A stretch of 64,000 bases of DNA from Ruminococcus sp. (GCA_021770655.1 JAETQO010000003.1:45090-109089); one strand, 5' to 3'; shown: positions 23,971-32,710, numbered from the stretch's first letter. Program-made: numbers and translations. The notes: a model not told the origin generated them from the sequence alone.

Positions 23971-24555
23971 ATGCGGATTGGGATACTCGCTCTGCAAGGA
24001 GCTTTTGCCGAGCATGAGAAAATGCTCTCATGCATCGGCGTATCTTCTTTTGAAATACGACAGAGAAAAAAACTTGAGCAATCTTTTGACGGACTGATCA
24101 TTCCCGGCGGAGAAAGTACTGTGCAAGGCAAACTTCTGCGGGAATTGAATCTATTTGATCCTTTGAAGGAACAAATCCTTTCAGGACTTCCTGTGTTCGG
24201 AACCTGTGCGGGTCTGCTTCTGTTAGCAAAAGAAATCAAAAATGATAATCGCGTTCATTTTGCCGTAATGAACATTACCGCCGTAAGAAATGCATATGGA
24301 AGACAACTCGGGAGTTTTTATACAGAGTCTGAATTCAAAAATATTGGGAAAATCCCCATGACTTTTATTCGCGCTCCATATATAGAATCTGTGCATGGCA
24401 ACACGGAAATATTAGCGTCTGTGGACGGAAAAATTGTTGCAGCCAAAGAAGGAAATATGCTTGTTACCGCATTTCATCCGGAACTAAACAATGATCTTTC
24501 GGTACATAAATATTTTATCAAAATGGTTAAAGAGCATAAAGGAATCCATATATGA
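23971..24555 (+). CDS. pdxT: Pyridoxal 5'-phosphate synthase, glutaminase subunit
   Basis: 194 aa class I glutaminase that passes ammonia to Pdx[12 protein letters not shown], nucleophile Cys in [10 protein letters not shown] and C-terminal His-Glu in FHPEL. Length is normal. It overlaps the next gene by 4 bp. Confidence 0.96.
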   Translation: MRIGILALQGAFAEHEKMLSCIGVSSFEIRQRKKLEQSFDGLIIPGGESTVQGKLLRELNLFDPLKEQILSGLPVFGTCAGLLLLAKEIKNDNRVHFAVMNITAVRNAYGRQLGSFYTESEFKNIGKIPMTFIRAPYIESVHGNTEILASVDGKIVAAKEGNMLVTAFHPELNNDLSVHKYFIKMVKEHKGIHI

Positions 24556-25385
24556 TTTTTTCCGAAGAACAACTCGAACGATATTCCAGACATTTTGTCC
24601 TACGGGAAATCGGTGTGTCAGGACAAAAGAAATTATTGAATGCAAAAGTGCTGGTTATCGGAGCCGGCGCTTTAGGTTCGGCTGCGCTTATGTATTTAGC
24701 CGCCGCAGGAGTCGGTACAATCGGCGTTGCAGACTCTGACTGTGTTGAACGTTCCAATTTGCAAAGGCAGATTATTCACCGAACCGAAAATATTGGGACA
24801 CCGAAGACTGCTTCAGCAGAACAAACGCTGAAAGAAATCAACCCAGATGTTTCTGTGATTCTCCATTCTGTACAGGTAAGCGCCGACAATATCGAAGAAT
24901 TGATACTCCCATACGATTTTATTATCGATGGTACTGATCGATTTGAAACGAAATTCCTAATAAACGATGCCTGTGTTCTTTTGAAAAAGCCGTATTCTCA
25001 TGCCGGAGCGGTTCGTTTCGGCGGTCAGACCATGACCTATGTTCCGAAAAGCGGACCATGTCTTCGCTGCTTGCTTGGAAGCGTCCCTCCTCATGAACAA
25101 AATGTATCATGCTCCGAAGCAGGTGTTTTCGGTGCTGTTACTGGTGTGATTGGGAGTATTCAAGCGGCGGAAGCAATAAAGTATCTGCTTGGTATCGGAG
25201 AACTGCTGGTCGGTAAGGTTCTGAATTTCGATGCCCTATCCATGAATATTCGTATTACCAAAATGTCAAAGACGGACTCTCACTGCAGGGTATGCGGAGA
25301 AAATTCTGATATATTATCTTTGGCAGAAAATCGTGAGGAGTACGAACTACAGGGATGCCGTGCCTGCAATGGTGATAACAAATGA
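24552..25385 (+). CDS. ThiF/MoeB/HesA-type E1-like adenylyltransferase
   Basis: 277 aa. ATP-binding [19 protein letters not shown], Asp/Arg [13 protein letters not shown] and two Cys pairs for zinc (CLRC and CRVC), plus a Cys-rich tail CRAC. Such enzymes adenylate the C-terminus of ThiS- or MoaD-like sulfur carriers. No carrier is encoded nearby. Coupled by ATGA to the rhodanese gene, it may act in a persulfide relay for thiamin, molybdopterin or a thiotemplated product. Confidence 0.87.
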   Translation: MIFSEEQLERYSRHFVLREIGVSGQKKLLNAKVLVIGAGALGSAALMYLAAAGVGTIGVADSDCVERSNLQRQIIHRTENIGTPKTASAEQTLKEINPDVSVILHSVQVSADNIEELILPYDFIIDGTDRFETKFLINDACVLLKKPYSHAGAVRFGGQTMTYVPKSGPCLRCLLGSVPPHEQNVSCSEAGVFGAVTGVIGSIQAAEAIKYLLGIGELLVGKVLNFDALSMNIRITKMSKTDSHCRVCGENSDILSLAENREEYELQGCRACNGDNK

Positions 25386-25696
25386 TAAACGAGATCAGTA
25401 TATGCGAGTATATGAAAAATCGGACTGATGACAGTGACGATATTTTAGTTGATATACGGGAAAAGATGATGTATGAATTCGGTTCGATTCCCGGCGCTGT
25501 CAATATTACAATGGACAATATCCGTCATCTGTACGACTTGCCGAAGGATAAAACCATTTATGTCTTTTGTCAAGCCGGTGAGATCAGTGGAGAGATTGTC
25601 GAAATTTTATCTGACGCAGGATATACTGCGTACAATTTGATAGGCGGATACCGTGAGTATCTGAGAAACCATATAGGATTGAAAGAAGAGAGTTAA
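25382..25696 (+). CDS. Rhodanese-domain sulfurtransferase
   Basis: 104 aa single rhodanese domain. It starts with LVDIREKMMYEFGSIPGA, and the active-site loop CQAGEIS contains the Cys that would carry persulfide. It overlaps the E1-like gene by 4 bp. MoeB-rhodanese fusions and pairs are common, so it probably delivers sulfur to the adenylated carrier. Confidence 0.9.
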   Translation: MINEISICEYMKNRTDDSDDILVDIREKMMYEFGSIPGAVNITMDNIRHLYDLPKDKTIYVFCQAGEISGEIVEILSDAGYTAYNLIGGYREYLRNHIGLKEES

Positions 25697-25703
25697 TGCC
25701 AAA

Positions 25704-26480
25704 ATGTTGAATCAATTTTCAAGAACAGAGCTTATATTCGGAAAAGAGGCTATGGAGAAGCTTGCGAATTCCCGTGTGGCTGTTTTCGGGATTGGTGGTG
25801 TCGGCGGATATACGGTAGAAGCATTGGTTCGCTCTGGCATTGGAACAGTTGACCTTATCGATGACGATAAGGTATGCCTTACAAATATTAACCGCCAGAT
25901 ATATGCCACGCGAAAAACAGTGGGCAAATACAAGGTGGATGTTGCCGCCGAGCGTATTGCCGAAATCAATCCTGATACGGTAGTAAATACGTACAAAACT
26001 TTCTACATGCCCGATACAGCCAATCAATTCGATTTTACACAGTATGACTATATTGTCGATGCAATTGACACCGTTAAGGGCAAGTTGGAATTAGTGGAAA
26101 ATGCAAACGCTGCAGGAACGCCTATCATCAGCTCCATGGGTGCCGGAAATAAGGTCGATCCTACAGCATTTGAAGTAACGGATATTTATAAGACCTCCGT
26201 ATGCCCTCTTGCTAAAGTTATGCGCTATGAACTAAGACGCAGAGGAATCAAAAAATTGAAAGTTGTCTATTCAAAAGAACCGCCAATCACCCCTATCGAC
26301 GATATGGCGATAAGCTGTCGCACACACTGCATCTGCCCTCCGGGAACAGCAAGAAAATGCACACAGCGCAGACAGGTGCCGGGCAGCAATGCTTTTGTTC
26401 CATCCGTTGTAGGGTTGATTATTGCCGGTGAAGTTATAAAGGATTTAATTAGAATAAAAGAGAAAGGTGTATCATTTTGA
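25704..26480 (+). CDS. TcdA/CsdL-like tRNA threonylcarbamoyladenosine dehydratase (ThiF family)
   Basis: 258 aa. ATP-binding VFGIGGVGGYTVEALVRSGIG, DDDKVCLTNINRQ, and family-specific SMGAGNKVDPT and KVVYSKEPP. TcdA cyclises t6A37 in tRNA to ct6A and in enterobacteria works with the CsdA/CsdE sulfur system. Its place after nifS, a rhodanese and MoeB fits a tRNA-modification/sulfur theme. Last gene of the operon, followed by a terminator about 145 bp on. Confidence 0.9.
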   Translation: MLNQFSRTELIFGKEAMEKLANSRVAVFGIGGVGGYTVEALVRSGIGTVDLIDDDKVCLTNINRQIYATRKTVGKYKVDVAAERIAEINPDTVVNTYKTFYMPDTANQFDFTQYDYIVDAIDTVKGKLELVENANAAGTPIISSMGAGNKVDPTAFEVTDIYKTSVCPLAKVMRYELRRRGIKKLKVVYSKEPPITPIDDMAISCRTHCICPPGTARKCTQRRQVPGSNAFVPSVVGLIIAGEVIKDLIRIKEKGVSF

Positions 26481-26623
26481 TTTATCTTAATTAATGCTGC
26501 AGCGATTTAAAGTTATCAATGATTACTACACAAAGTAAACTTGCGTTTGCCTACGATGTGTACTGGATTTTTAATAGAGAACAAGCATCGAAGAAAAAAC
26601 TATCTTATTACAACAGAAAAGGA

Positions 26624-26666
26624 CGGCGTATTTGGTAAAAACAGTCGAATGCGCCGCTATTCTTTT
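26624..26666 (+). terminator. Terminator of the nifS operon
   Basis: CGGCGTATT (26624-26632) / AATGCGCCG (26648-26656), one G-T pair, followed by CTATTCTTTTTTC. Confidence 0.65.
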
Positions 26667-26741
26667 TTCTTATCGTTTTACCGACGAAAATTAGTGCTGT
26701 CTTTTTCTTTTCTGCTGTAATCTCTCTTAAAGTGGGTAGTT

Positions 26742-26799
26742 CAAGGGAGTCCACGGTGAACCGGTACTGGGTTCACTGTTTAGGCAGACTTCTCCCTTG
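26742..26799. repeat. Nested inverted repeats at the end of the truncated methyltransferase
   Basis: Outer arms CAAGGGAG (26742-26749) / CTCCCTTG (26792-26799) and inner arms GTGAACC (26756-26762) / GGTTCAC (26770-26776). The structure overlaps the methyltransferase 3' end, where homology to full-length enzymes stops. It may be an element end, an attachment site or a terminator-like structure. Confidence 0.6.
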
Positions 26800-27676
26800 T
26801 GAGTCGGATAAAAAGAGGTTTCGGTTCCTTGACTCGTCTGCCTTGCTGACGGACTTTCTCTCTATCTGGAGTAAGGATCGCTCTCGGCTCATCTGTAACA
26901 AGGACAGCCGAATGCTCGCCTCTGTGATTGCTGACTCCGCTGTCCTGCCTTGCCGTAATGCATCGGGCATGGTCGGTAATAATGGGATCAGTATTCATAT
27001 CAATGAAATACAGTCCTGTTTTACCGCCCCAACCGCCTGATCCAGCACATTGCGTACAGGCTACTCCGTCTGTTTCATAGACTCTTTGTCCCTGCGGTCC
27101 GGGGATAAGCTCTTTAAGATTTTCCGCATTGCCGCAGGCGAGAGGAAATATCCTTCCGGTACTTCGTCCTCCAAGACTTGCGACAATGTACAGCCGTCTT
27201 CGTTGTTGCGGGACTCCGAAATTTGCGCTGTTATGCACACACCATTCGAGATCATACACCAGCTCAGTAAGTGTGGAGAAGATGGTAGTAAGCGTCCTGC
27301 CGCCGTCATGCGATAGCAAACCGGGGACATTTTCCAACAGAAGATATGCAGGCCGTTTCGCTTCAGCGATTCGGGCAACCTCAAAGAAAAGAGTTCCTCT
27401 TGTATCGTCTGCAAATCCGAGCCGCTTTCCAGCAACTGAGAAGCTTTGGCATGGAAATCCAGCACAGATGAGGTCAATGTCGGGCAGCTCGTTTGGGTTG
27501 ATGGTTCTTGCATCTTCAAAATACAGCTCTCCTTTCGGTTCGTAGATGGCGTTGTACGCCTGATTTGCATATTTATCTATCTCGCAGTGACCGATGCATT
27601 CATAACCGCCCACAGCTTCAAGCCCTGAACGGAAACCGCCGATCCCTGCGAACATATCTAAAAATCGGATTGCCAT
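26780..27676 (-). pseudogene. DNA cytosine-5 methyltransferase, C-terminally truncated
   Basis: 298 aa. Motif I DMFAGIGGFRSG, motif IV with catalytic Cys AGFPCQSFS, motif VI LLENVPG and motif VIII NFGVPQQRRRLYIVA. The ORF ends at FIRLTREKSA, before motifs IX-X (RLTxxExxRLQGFP and GNxV) that close the AdoMet site. So it is probably inactive unless the missing part is supplied elsewhere. Phage and conjugative-element methyltransferases of this type protect from restriction or regulate. No cognate endonuclease is adjacent. The truncation coincides with the nested inverted repeats. Confidence 0.8.
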
Positions 27677-27712
27677 AAGGCATCATCCGTTTGTTACTTC
27701 ATCATCCTTTCC

Positions 27713-28006
27713 TTAAATCATTTTCATGCCGAAATCCTGTGTTTCGTCCATTTGCTGTTCTTCCGCAAGTTCTTCCGTTGTTAATCTGCGGAAGGAGTCT
27801 TCGCCGGGAACAATGCCGAGATGTCTGCCGTTGTCAAAATCACAGTGCAGTGTGCCGATATCATCCACAACCTTGACCGTTCCTCTTGTGTTGTCCTCGA
27901 CAGGGCGGGGATCATCACCCATTTGCAAAAGCAATATCCTTGTGCCGGGCGGATAGTTATCCTTCATGCGCTGTGCAAAGCGCCGTTCCACTTCAAATTT
28001 GTTCAT
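27713..28006 (-). CDS. DUF4314-like small element protein
   Basis: 97 aa from the ATG at 28006 (AAGGGAG upstream). Contains YPPGTRILLLQMGDDPRPV and GTVKVVDDIGTLHCDFDNGRHLGIVPGEDSF, the pattern of the DUF4314 family found in Clostridia conjugative elements. It resembles a small beta-barrel domain. Function unknown. Lies 37 bp upstream of the methyltransferase on the same strand. Confidence 0.75.
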   Translation of the reverse strand: MNKFEVERRFAQRMKDNYPPGTRILLLQMGDDPRPVEDNTRGTVKVVDDIGTLHCDFDNGRHLGIVPGEDSFRRLTTEELAEEQQMDETQDFGMKMI

Positions 28007-28099
28007 GTTACATTCTCCCTTCGTCATAACTGCATATTTCCGAAATGAGGGCTTTCGGATACTCGCTGCTTAAAATCCGTTTCATTTTCCATGAAGTAG

Positions 28100-28828
28100 T
28101 CATCGCCGCTGTTCCAGTCCCTCGCCGAATCCATCTGCTGCCTGACCAATCAATTCGTCAATCCATTCCTGTTCCTCTGCCGGGGTTAAGGCTTCCCGAA
28201 GACCGGTGCGGATTACGCCGTACAGCTCGCCGTTCACATTTTCCACATCCCAGATGGCAGATACCAGTTTTGCCCTTGCGGATTCACTGCCGTGGAAATA
28301 GTCCGCCATATTGTTCATATCGCTGTCCTGTTCCTTTTGCAGCAATTCCCGGATTGCGTCCTCGTTAGCGATGCCATAGCCGTTATCCACCTCGTACCAA
28401 TCGCCATATTCCTCATCGGATATCTGAATTTTAAGAGGACAGTAGTAGTTGACGGTCACACCAATCAGCTCGTCCGTCATCGCCTTGATATCCGCCATGA
28501 CTGCCTGCGGAGAGTGATACTGACCGTGAACAATATGCTGTTCGAGTTCTTCCAAAAGCTCCGGTCTGGCGTTCTCCACCATGTGGGCGCACAGGTTAGC
28601 ATCATCCAGGGAATGGGTCGGCTTGAACAGCACCGCCAAGCTGTTGCCAATATCTGAGTCAGCATAGAGTTTGACCTGAATGTCCTGCTCATCCTCATCG
28701 CTGATGGGTATATCCGTAAGCCGTCGGCGGATACCAATCTGCGCAAGCTCATATTGGAGGCTGAAACGATCCATCGGCAAGGTGAGGACTGCCGTCTGAT
28801 CTTTGTGGGATATGAGAGCGTTAAGCAT
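28100..28828 (-). CDS. Acidic mobile-element protein of unknown function
   Basis: 242 aa from the ATG at 28828 (GGAGG upstream, overlapping the end of the preceding gene by 8 bp). No catalytic motif recognised. The start LPMDRFSLQYELAQIGIRR, an SLDDANLCAHMVE segment and a Glu/Asp-rich C-terminus resemble proteins of Tn1549-like elements. An antirestriction or structural role is possible but not supported by a motif. Confidence 0.6.
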   Translation of the reverse strand: MLNALISHKDQTAVLTLPMDRFSLQYELAQIGIRRRLTDIPISDEDEQDIQVKLYADSDIGNSLAVLFKPTHSLDDANLCAHMVENARPELLEELEQHIVHGQYHSPQAVMADIKAMTDELIGVTVNYYCPLKIQISDEEYGDWYEVDNGYGIANEDAIRELLQKEQDSDMNNMADYFHGSESARAKLVSAIWDVENVNGELYGVIRTGLREALTPAEEQEWIDELIGQAADGFGEGLEQRR

Positions 28829-29513
28829 GGCATACCTCCGGTTCATTCAAAACTGCTGCGCCGAAGCGGTCAATGGTGACTGCCTGCACAATGAGACGGA
28901 AGGCTCTGTCGGAAACGATGCCGCTGTCCGACAGTTCGCACAGCGATATCTGCCGTTCGCCGGTCTGCAATTCCTCGACGGATTTCCATAGAGCATAGCC
29001 GTCTGTAGAGATATCTCCAAGGTGAACGCTCTGCAAATCTACATTACCGTTTCTTTCGATGTGTCGTTTGGTTCTGATCCACAGAATATGGTCTGCCGTC
29101 AGCAGATACAGTACGGCAAGCGCCTGATTGCTTGGCTTATGCAGACTAAGTCGCTGGGTTTCAAAAATTCGCTTGTGGTGCTCGTTTTGAAAAATCATGT
29201 GTTTATCATCCTTTCGGTTATATATTTTTGAGAGCCGCCTTTGTAACGGGATATGCTTTACCTCTGCATATGCAGCTTTGACGGCTTCACTGAGAGAAGC
29301 TGCGCCGCAGGAAAGCCGGATATCCAGCACAGGACATACATCTTCGGTACAGCCAATCTTTTTTCTATAGTAAAGACAGAGCCGACAGTCGCAGTCTTTC
29401 TTTGTGTATTTGTATGGGCTGCGTTTTTTGCCACCGCCTCGCTGGCTGCCGCCGGGCGGTCGTTTCATAATTGCCTCAATACTGTTGAGGGAGGAGGTAT
29501 GGGTAAAATACAT
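28821..29513 (-). CDS. Cys-rich element protein joined in frame to a DUF6075-like domain
   Basis: 230 aa from the ATG at 29513 (AAGGAG upstream). Residues 1-105 form a basic/Cys region (SQRGGGKKRSPYKYTKKDCDCRL then CLYYRKKIGCTEDVCPV). Around residue 107 an internal ATG (MIFQNEHHKRIF) has AAAGGATG upstream and begins a DUF6075-like protein (ALAVLYLLTADHILW). In related elements these are, to my knowledge, two genes. Here no stop separates them, so either a fusion or two overlapping in-frame products are made. The C-terminus is coupled to the next gene. Confidence 0.55.
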   Translation of the reverse strand: MYFTHTSSLNSIEAIMKRPPGGSQRGGGKKRSPYKYTKKDCDCRLCLYYRKKIGCTEDVCPVLDIRLSCGAASLSEAVKAAYAEVKHIPLQRRLSKIYNRKDDKHMIFQNEHHKRIFETQRLSLHKPSNQALAVLYLLTADHILWIRTKRHIERNGNVDLQSVHLGDISTDGYALWKSVEELQTGERQISLCELSDSGIVSDRAFRLIVQAVTIDRFGAAVLNEPEVCHA

Positions 29514-29545
29514 TTTGATCGCTCCTTTTTGGTGAAATGAAAAAA

Positions 29546-29573
29546 GCCCGAAGTCTTTTGCAAAACTTCGGGC
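29546..29573 (-). terminator. Terminator upstream of the element genes
   Basis: GCCCGAAG (29546-29553) / CTTCGGGC (29566-29573), followed on the minus strand by TTTTTTC. Confidence 0.75.
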
Positions 29574-29588
29574 TGTGGGTAACAAAAA

Positions 29589-29622
29589 ACGGCTGACAAG
29601 TTTTTGATGACTTGTCTGCCGT
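29589..29622 (-). terminator. Second terminator-like hairpin downstream of the tRNA genes
   Basis: ACGGCTGACAAGT (29589-29601) / ACTTGTCTGCCGT (29610-29622) with one mismatch, followed on the minus strand by TTTTTT. Confidence 0.7.
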
Positions 29623-29727
29623 CTATGCAGATATTTGGTTGTACGGGAGTTCAAATCCATACGCAAAGGGAAAATGGCCGTTTTATATCTACAAATATGC
29701 ATCTGAAAATCCCGGTATTTAGGCAGT

Positions 29728-29750
29728 AAAAAACCCCGATAAAATCGGGG
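29728..29750 (-). terminator. Terminator of the tRNA cluster
   Basis: CCCCGAT/ATCGGGG with a 3 nt loop; T run on the minus strand (A run 29728-29733). It is 36 bp beyond the tRNA-Tyr 3' end. Confidence 0.85.
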
Positions 29751-29785
29751 TTTTCACGGAACATATCTTTTTTATGTTCCTATTA

Positions 29786-29870
29786 TGGTGGGAGAAGATG
29801 GATTCGAACCATCGAAGCTGAAAGCAACAGATTTACAGTCTGCCCCCTTTGGCCACTCGGGAATTCTCCC
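29786..29870 (-). tRNA. tRNA-Tyr(GTA)
   Basis: Acceptor GGGAGAA/TTCTCCC, long variable arm, anticodon loop CTGTAAA giving GTA, T arm GGTTCGAATCC and an encoded CCA. Transcribed on the minus strand with tRNA-Thr just upstream. Confidence 0.95.
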
Positions 29871-29901
29871 ATATTAAATTTCTGCTTTGCTTTACAAAAC
29901 A

Positions 29902-29977
29902 TGGAGCTGGTGGACGGACTCGAACCCCCGACCTGCTGATTACAAATCAGCTGCTCTACCAACTGAGCTACACCAGC
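29902..29977 (-). tRNA. tRNA-Thr(TGT)
   Basis: Acceptor GCTGGTG/CACCAGC, anticodon loop TTTGTAA giving TGT, T arm GGTTCGAGTCC and an encoded CCA; 31 bp upstream of tRNA-Tyr. Confidence 0.95.
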
Positions 29978-30195
29978 GTATTGTTCGCTTGATTGACGAA
30001 ATATATTATACCACATATTTCGCCGAATGTCAACAGCGTTTTTCATTGTTTGCAAAATTTTAATATTTCAATACTGCACAAACAAACGCTGATAAAGCTA
30101 TAAATTGTTCTTATAGGTCATCAAAAAGTTTGCTACTGAACTAAATCAAAAGTTACAGCAAAGCCGAAACGGGCAAGCCCGCCACGGTGAATGAC

Positions 30196-30272
30196 TGGTC
30201 GAGGCGACAGGACTTGAACCTGCGGCATCTTGGTCCCAAACCAAGCACTCTACCAAACTGAGTTACGCCTCG
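30196..30272 (-). tRNA. tRNA-Pro(TGG)
   Basis: Acceptor CGAGGCG/CGCCTCG, anticodon loop TTTGGGA giving TGG, T arm GGTTCAAGTCC and an encoded CCA. It lies 218 bp upstream of tRNA-Thr with AT-rich sequence between. Confidence 0.95.
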
Positions 30273-30730
30273 TAGCTGACGTTGCACACGGTGGGGAATT
30301 ATATCGTGCCACAGAAAAAATCCAAGCTTTGTGTGCCTTGAGTTTTACGAATATTTCCGCAAAACATTTGTCTGCGTCATCAGACAGCTTTATTATTATA
30401 CTATATAGCATTTTGTTTGTCAAGCAATTTTGCAAGTTTTGTGAGGTTTAAACAAATCACAGCCAATATTTTTGTTTATGTTTAATTATTATTGACGGAA
30501 AAGATTTTACGCACATATACATTATAATAGTATATAACGGGTTATGTCTTTGAAATCGAAGAGATTGGTTTTATTATTGGTATAATTTGATGATTTTTTG
30601 GTGAAAGCGGTTGATTTTTATGTTTTTTTGTGTTATCATATATTTATATATAATAGGTATGCTCTAATTTTTATGATTCAGAAGGGATAGGTTAAACGAG
30701 ACTGCCGAGGGGGACAACGACAGAACCAGA
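30273..30730. other. AT-rich intergenic region
   Basis: No gene is supported. It contains several TATAAT-like words (for example near 30525 and 30580) but no confident -35/-10 pair. It carries the 5' region of the Thr-rich membrane protein and of the minus-strand tRNA cluster. Confidence 0.4.
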
Positions 30731-31585
30731 GTGTTCACCAAGCAGGAGGCCGCGGAGTATGAGGAAAGGACCAGAGCTTTTTCCGTACCGAAACAGCCTG
30801 TGCACGCTGAGCAAACGGAGCAGTATGTTCAGCCTGCCGTTCAGTATAACGATACATATGAAAATCATGCGGAACAGCAGCAGTCCTATCGTTCGGGAAG
30901 CTACGACGAATACAGCGATGATGATTATGATTACGACGAAGAAGAGGATTACGAGCAGCCAGACGAGGATCAGGCCAAGAAAAAGCTGTTTGTTATAACT
31001 GCGGTCATTACCGTAGGCGTTCTTCTCGTTATTATTCTTGCGGTGGTTGCGGGATATAAGATCTTTGGTTTCGGCGGCGATGATGATTCTCTCAATTACG
31101 TTAACAAAAAGTCTTCGGTTTCGGCGGCTGATGATAAGGACGGAAACAAGGACGGAGTATATGTAGATACTCTTGACGGAGATGAGAGCAAGGCTGAGTC
31201 CAAGAAAGACGAGAAAAAGCCGGACGAGGAAAGCAGTGCCGCCGACAGTGAACAGGATACGATCACTTCCACGACTACTTCTGCGTCTACCACAACAACT
31301 ACTACGACAAAGGCGACTGAGGAAACTACTACCACTACCGACACCGAAAAAACCACAACTACAACGACTTCCTCAGAAACAACGACCACTACTGAGGCAA
31401 CAGGCAACACAGGCGACGCTATTTCGGCTATAACAGGTCAGATAAGCGGCACTGTAGAGTCGTATGAATACAGGACCGAAGATGCCGGATATATTTACTA
31501 CTATGTATATACCACTGACGGTCACGGTTACAGTGCGGCATACAACAAGACCGACGGTTCGGTAGTACTGCAACAGAATTACTGA
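30731..31585 (+). CDS. Single-pass membrane protein with acidic N-terminus and Thr-rich extracellular linker
   Basis: 284 aa from the annotated GTG. Cytoplasmic Glu/Asp/Tyr-rich part (about 1-90), one transmembrane helix (KLFVITAVITVGVLLVIILA), then an Asp/Lys stretch, a Thr-rich linker (about 175-225) and a small Tyr-rich C-terminal domain (GTVESYEYRTEDAGY). Thr linkers like this are common in Ruminococcus surface proteins. The start is uncertain: no good RBS precedes the GTG, and coding-like sequence continues upstream to an in-frame TGA at 30674 without ATG/GTG/TTG. Function unknown. Confidence 0.75.
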   Translation: MFTKQEAAEYEERTRAFSVPKQPVHAEQTEQYVQPAVQYNDTYENHAEQQQSYRSGSYDEYSDDDYDYDEEEDYEQPDEDQAKKKLFVITAVITVGVLLVIILAVVAGYKIFGFGGDDDSLNYVNKKSSVSAADDKDGNKDGVYVDTLDGDESKAESKKDEKKPDEESSAADSEQDTITSTTTSASTTTTTTTKATEETTTTTDTEKTTTTTTSSETTTTTEATGNTGDAISAITGQISGTVESYEYRTEDAGYIYYYVYTTDGHGYSAAYNKTDGSVVLQQNY

Positions 31586-31602
31586 TAATATTTTGCGATT
31601 GT

Positions 31603-31639
31603 AAAAGCGCGTTCCGATTTTATCGGAGCGCGCTTTTTT
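31603..31639 (+). terminator. Terminator of the Thr-rich protein gene
   Basis: AAGCGCGTTCCGAT pairs with ATCGGAGCGCGCTT with one unpaired base, followed by a T run. Confidence 0.85.
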
Positions 31640-31695
31640 GTGCCGTACTACGGCTTTACAAAATGGTTCATGTTTTGTAAAGTCCTTTGCAAACA

Positions 31696-31736
31696 TATTA
31701 CAACAGCTTTACACACTTCGGGTTTTTGATTTTACA
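31696..31736 (+). promoter_or_regulatory. PHO-box-like repeats upstream of pstS
   Basis: TATTAC (31696), CTTTAC (31707, 11 bp later) and TTTTAC (31730) resemble the 11-bp-spaced repeats bound by PhoP/PhoB. A TATTAT-like -10 lies just downstream. The phoP/phoR genes at 38-40 kb encode the expected regulator. Confidence 0.55.
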
Positions 31737-31843
31737 TTGGCGATGTATCATTATTATATCACCTGAATATGAATTAAGAAAAGGAGTATAAGAAGGTGTA
31801 TATCGACAGCCGCAAGGCTGATATGGAAAGAGGTATATTTTTT

Positions 31844-32710
31844 ATGAAAACAAGAACATCAAAATTGGGAGTCATTTTAACTGCGCTGGCACTGGCAGGT
31901 TCTATGCTTGCGGGATGCGGAGGAAGCTCGGATAAGATAACGGTCATCTCCCGCGAGGACGGTTCGGGCACAAGAGGCGCGTTTATCGAGCTTACAGGCG
32001 TTGAGGAAAAGGACGCTGACGGAAACAAGACGGACAACACGAAAAAGGACGCGCTTATCTGCAAGTCTACGGATGTAGTGCTTACACAGGTAGCCGGGGA
32101 CAAGAACGCTATCGGTTACATTTCCTTCGGCTCACTTAACGACAAGGTAAAGGTACTCAAGGTTGACGGTGTTGAGCCTTCAACACAGACTATCGAAAGC
32201 GGTGAATACAAGATCGTAAGACCTTTCAACATTGCCGTGAAGGACGGTCTTTCAGACGCGGCTCAGGATTTTGAAAACTACATCATGAGCAAAGAAGGCC
32301 AGCAGGTCATTGAGGACAACGGCTACATTATGATCGACAAGAACGCTGCGGCGTTTGCCTCAAACGGTGCGTCGGGCAAGGTCGTTGTAAGCGGTTCATC
32401 TTCGGTAACACCTGTAATGGAAAAGCTTGCCGAAAGCTATCAGAAGGTAAACTCAGACGTAACTGTTGACGTTCAGCAATCCGACTCTTCGACAGGCATC
32501 AAGGACGCTATCAACGGTACTTCCGACATTGGTATGGCTTCGAGAGATATTTCCGACGACGAGCTTTCACAGGGTATCAAGTCTGTTACTATCGCTCAGG
32601 ACGCTATTGCGGTCATTGTAAATAAGGACAACGATGTTGAGGATCTTTCTCTTGACGATATAAAGGCGATTTATACCGGAGAAAGGGTAAACTGGAGCGA
32701 CGGAGAATAA
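31844..32710 (+). CDS. Phosphate-binding lipoprotein PstS, circularly permuted
   Basis: 288 aa from the ATG at 31844 (AAGAGG upstream). Signal peptide with lipobox LAGC25. The order of halves is swapped relative to classical PstS. Residues 32-165 carry the usual C-terminal half (ITVISREDGSGTRGAFIE, AIGYISFGSLND, NYIMSKEGQQVIEDNGYI). Residues 178-288 carry the usual N-terminal half (KVVVSGSSSVTPVMEKL, VQQSDSSTGIKDAINGTSDIGMASR, IAVIVNKDN, IYTGERVNW). Phosphate-binding Ser, Thr, Arg and Asp motifs are all there, so it may fold normally. I recall similar arrangements in other Clostridia. Followed by a hairpin, then pstC. Confidence 0.9.
   Translation: MKTRTSKLGVILTALALAGSMLAGCGGSSDKITVISREDGSGTRGAFIELTGVEEKDADGNKTDNTKKDALICKSTDVVLTQVAGDKNAIGYISFGSLNDKVKVLKVDGVEPSTQTIESGEYKIVRPFNIAVKDGLSDAAQDFENYIMSKEGQQVIEDNGYIMIDKNAAAFASNGASGKVVVSGSSSVTPVMEKLAESYQKVNSDVTVDVQQSDSSTGIKDAINGTSDIGMASRDISDDELSQGIKSVTIAQDAIAVIVNKDNDVEDLSLDDIKAIYTGERVNWSDGE

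Noticed and set aside
23430-24239. 269 aa minus-strand ORF
   Set aside because: Ser/Ala/Pro-rich shadow of pdxS and pdxT.
29630-29700. tRNA fragment (GAGTTCAAATCC) as attachment-site relic
   Set aside because: The T stem does not pair and no acceptor arm is found.
31844-32710. PstS as a truncated or misassembled gene
   Set aside because: All expected motifs are present once, in swapped order, with a good signal peptide, so permutation fits better than truncation.
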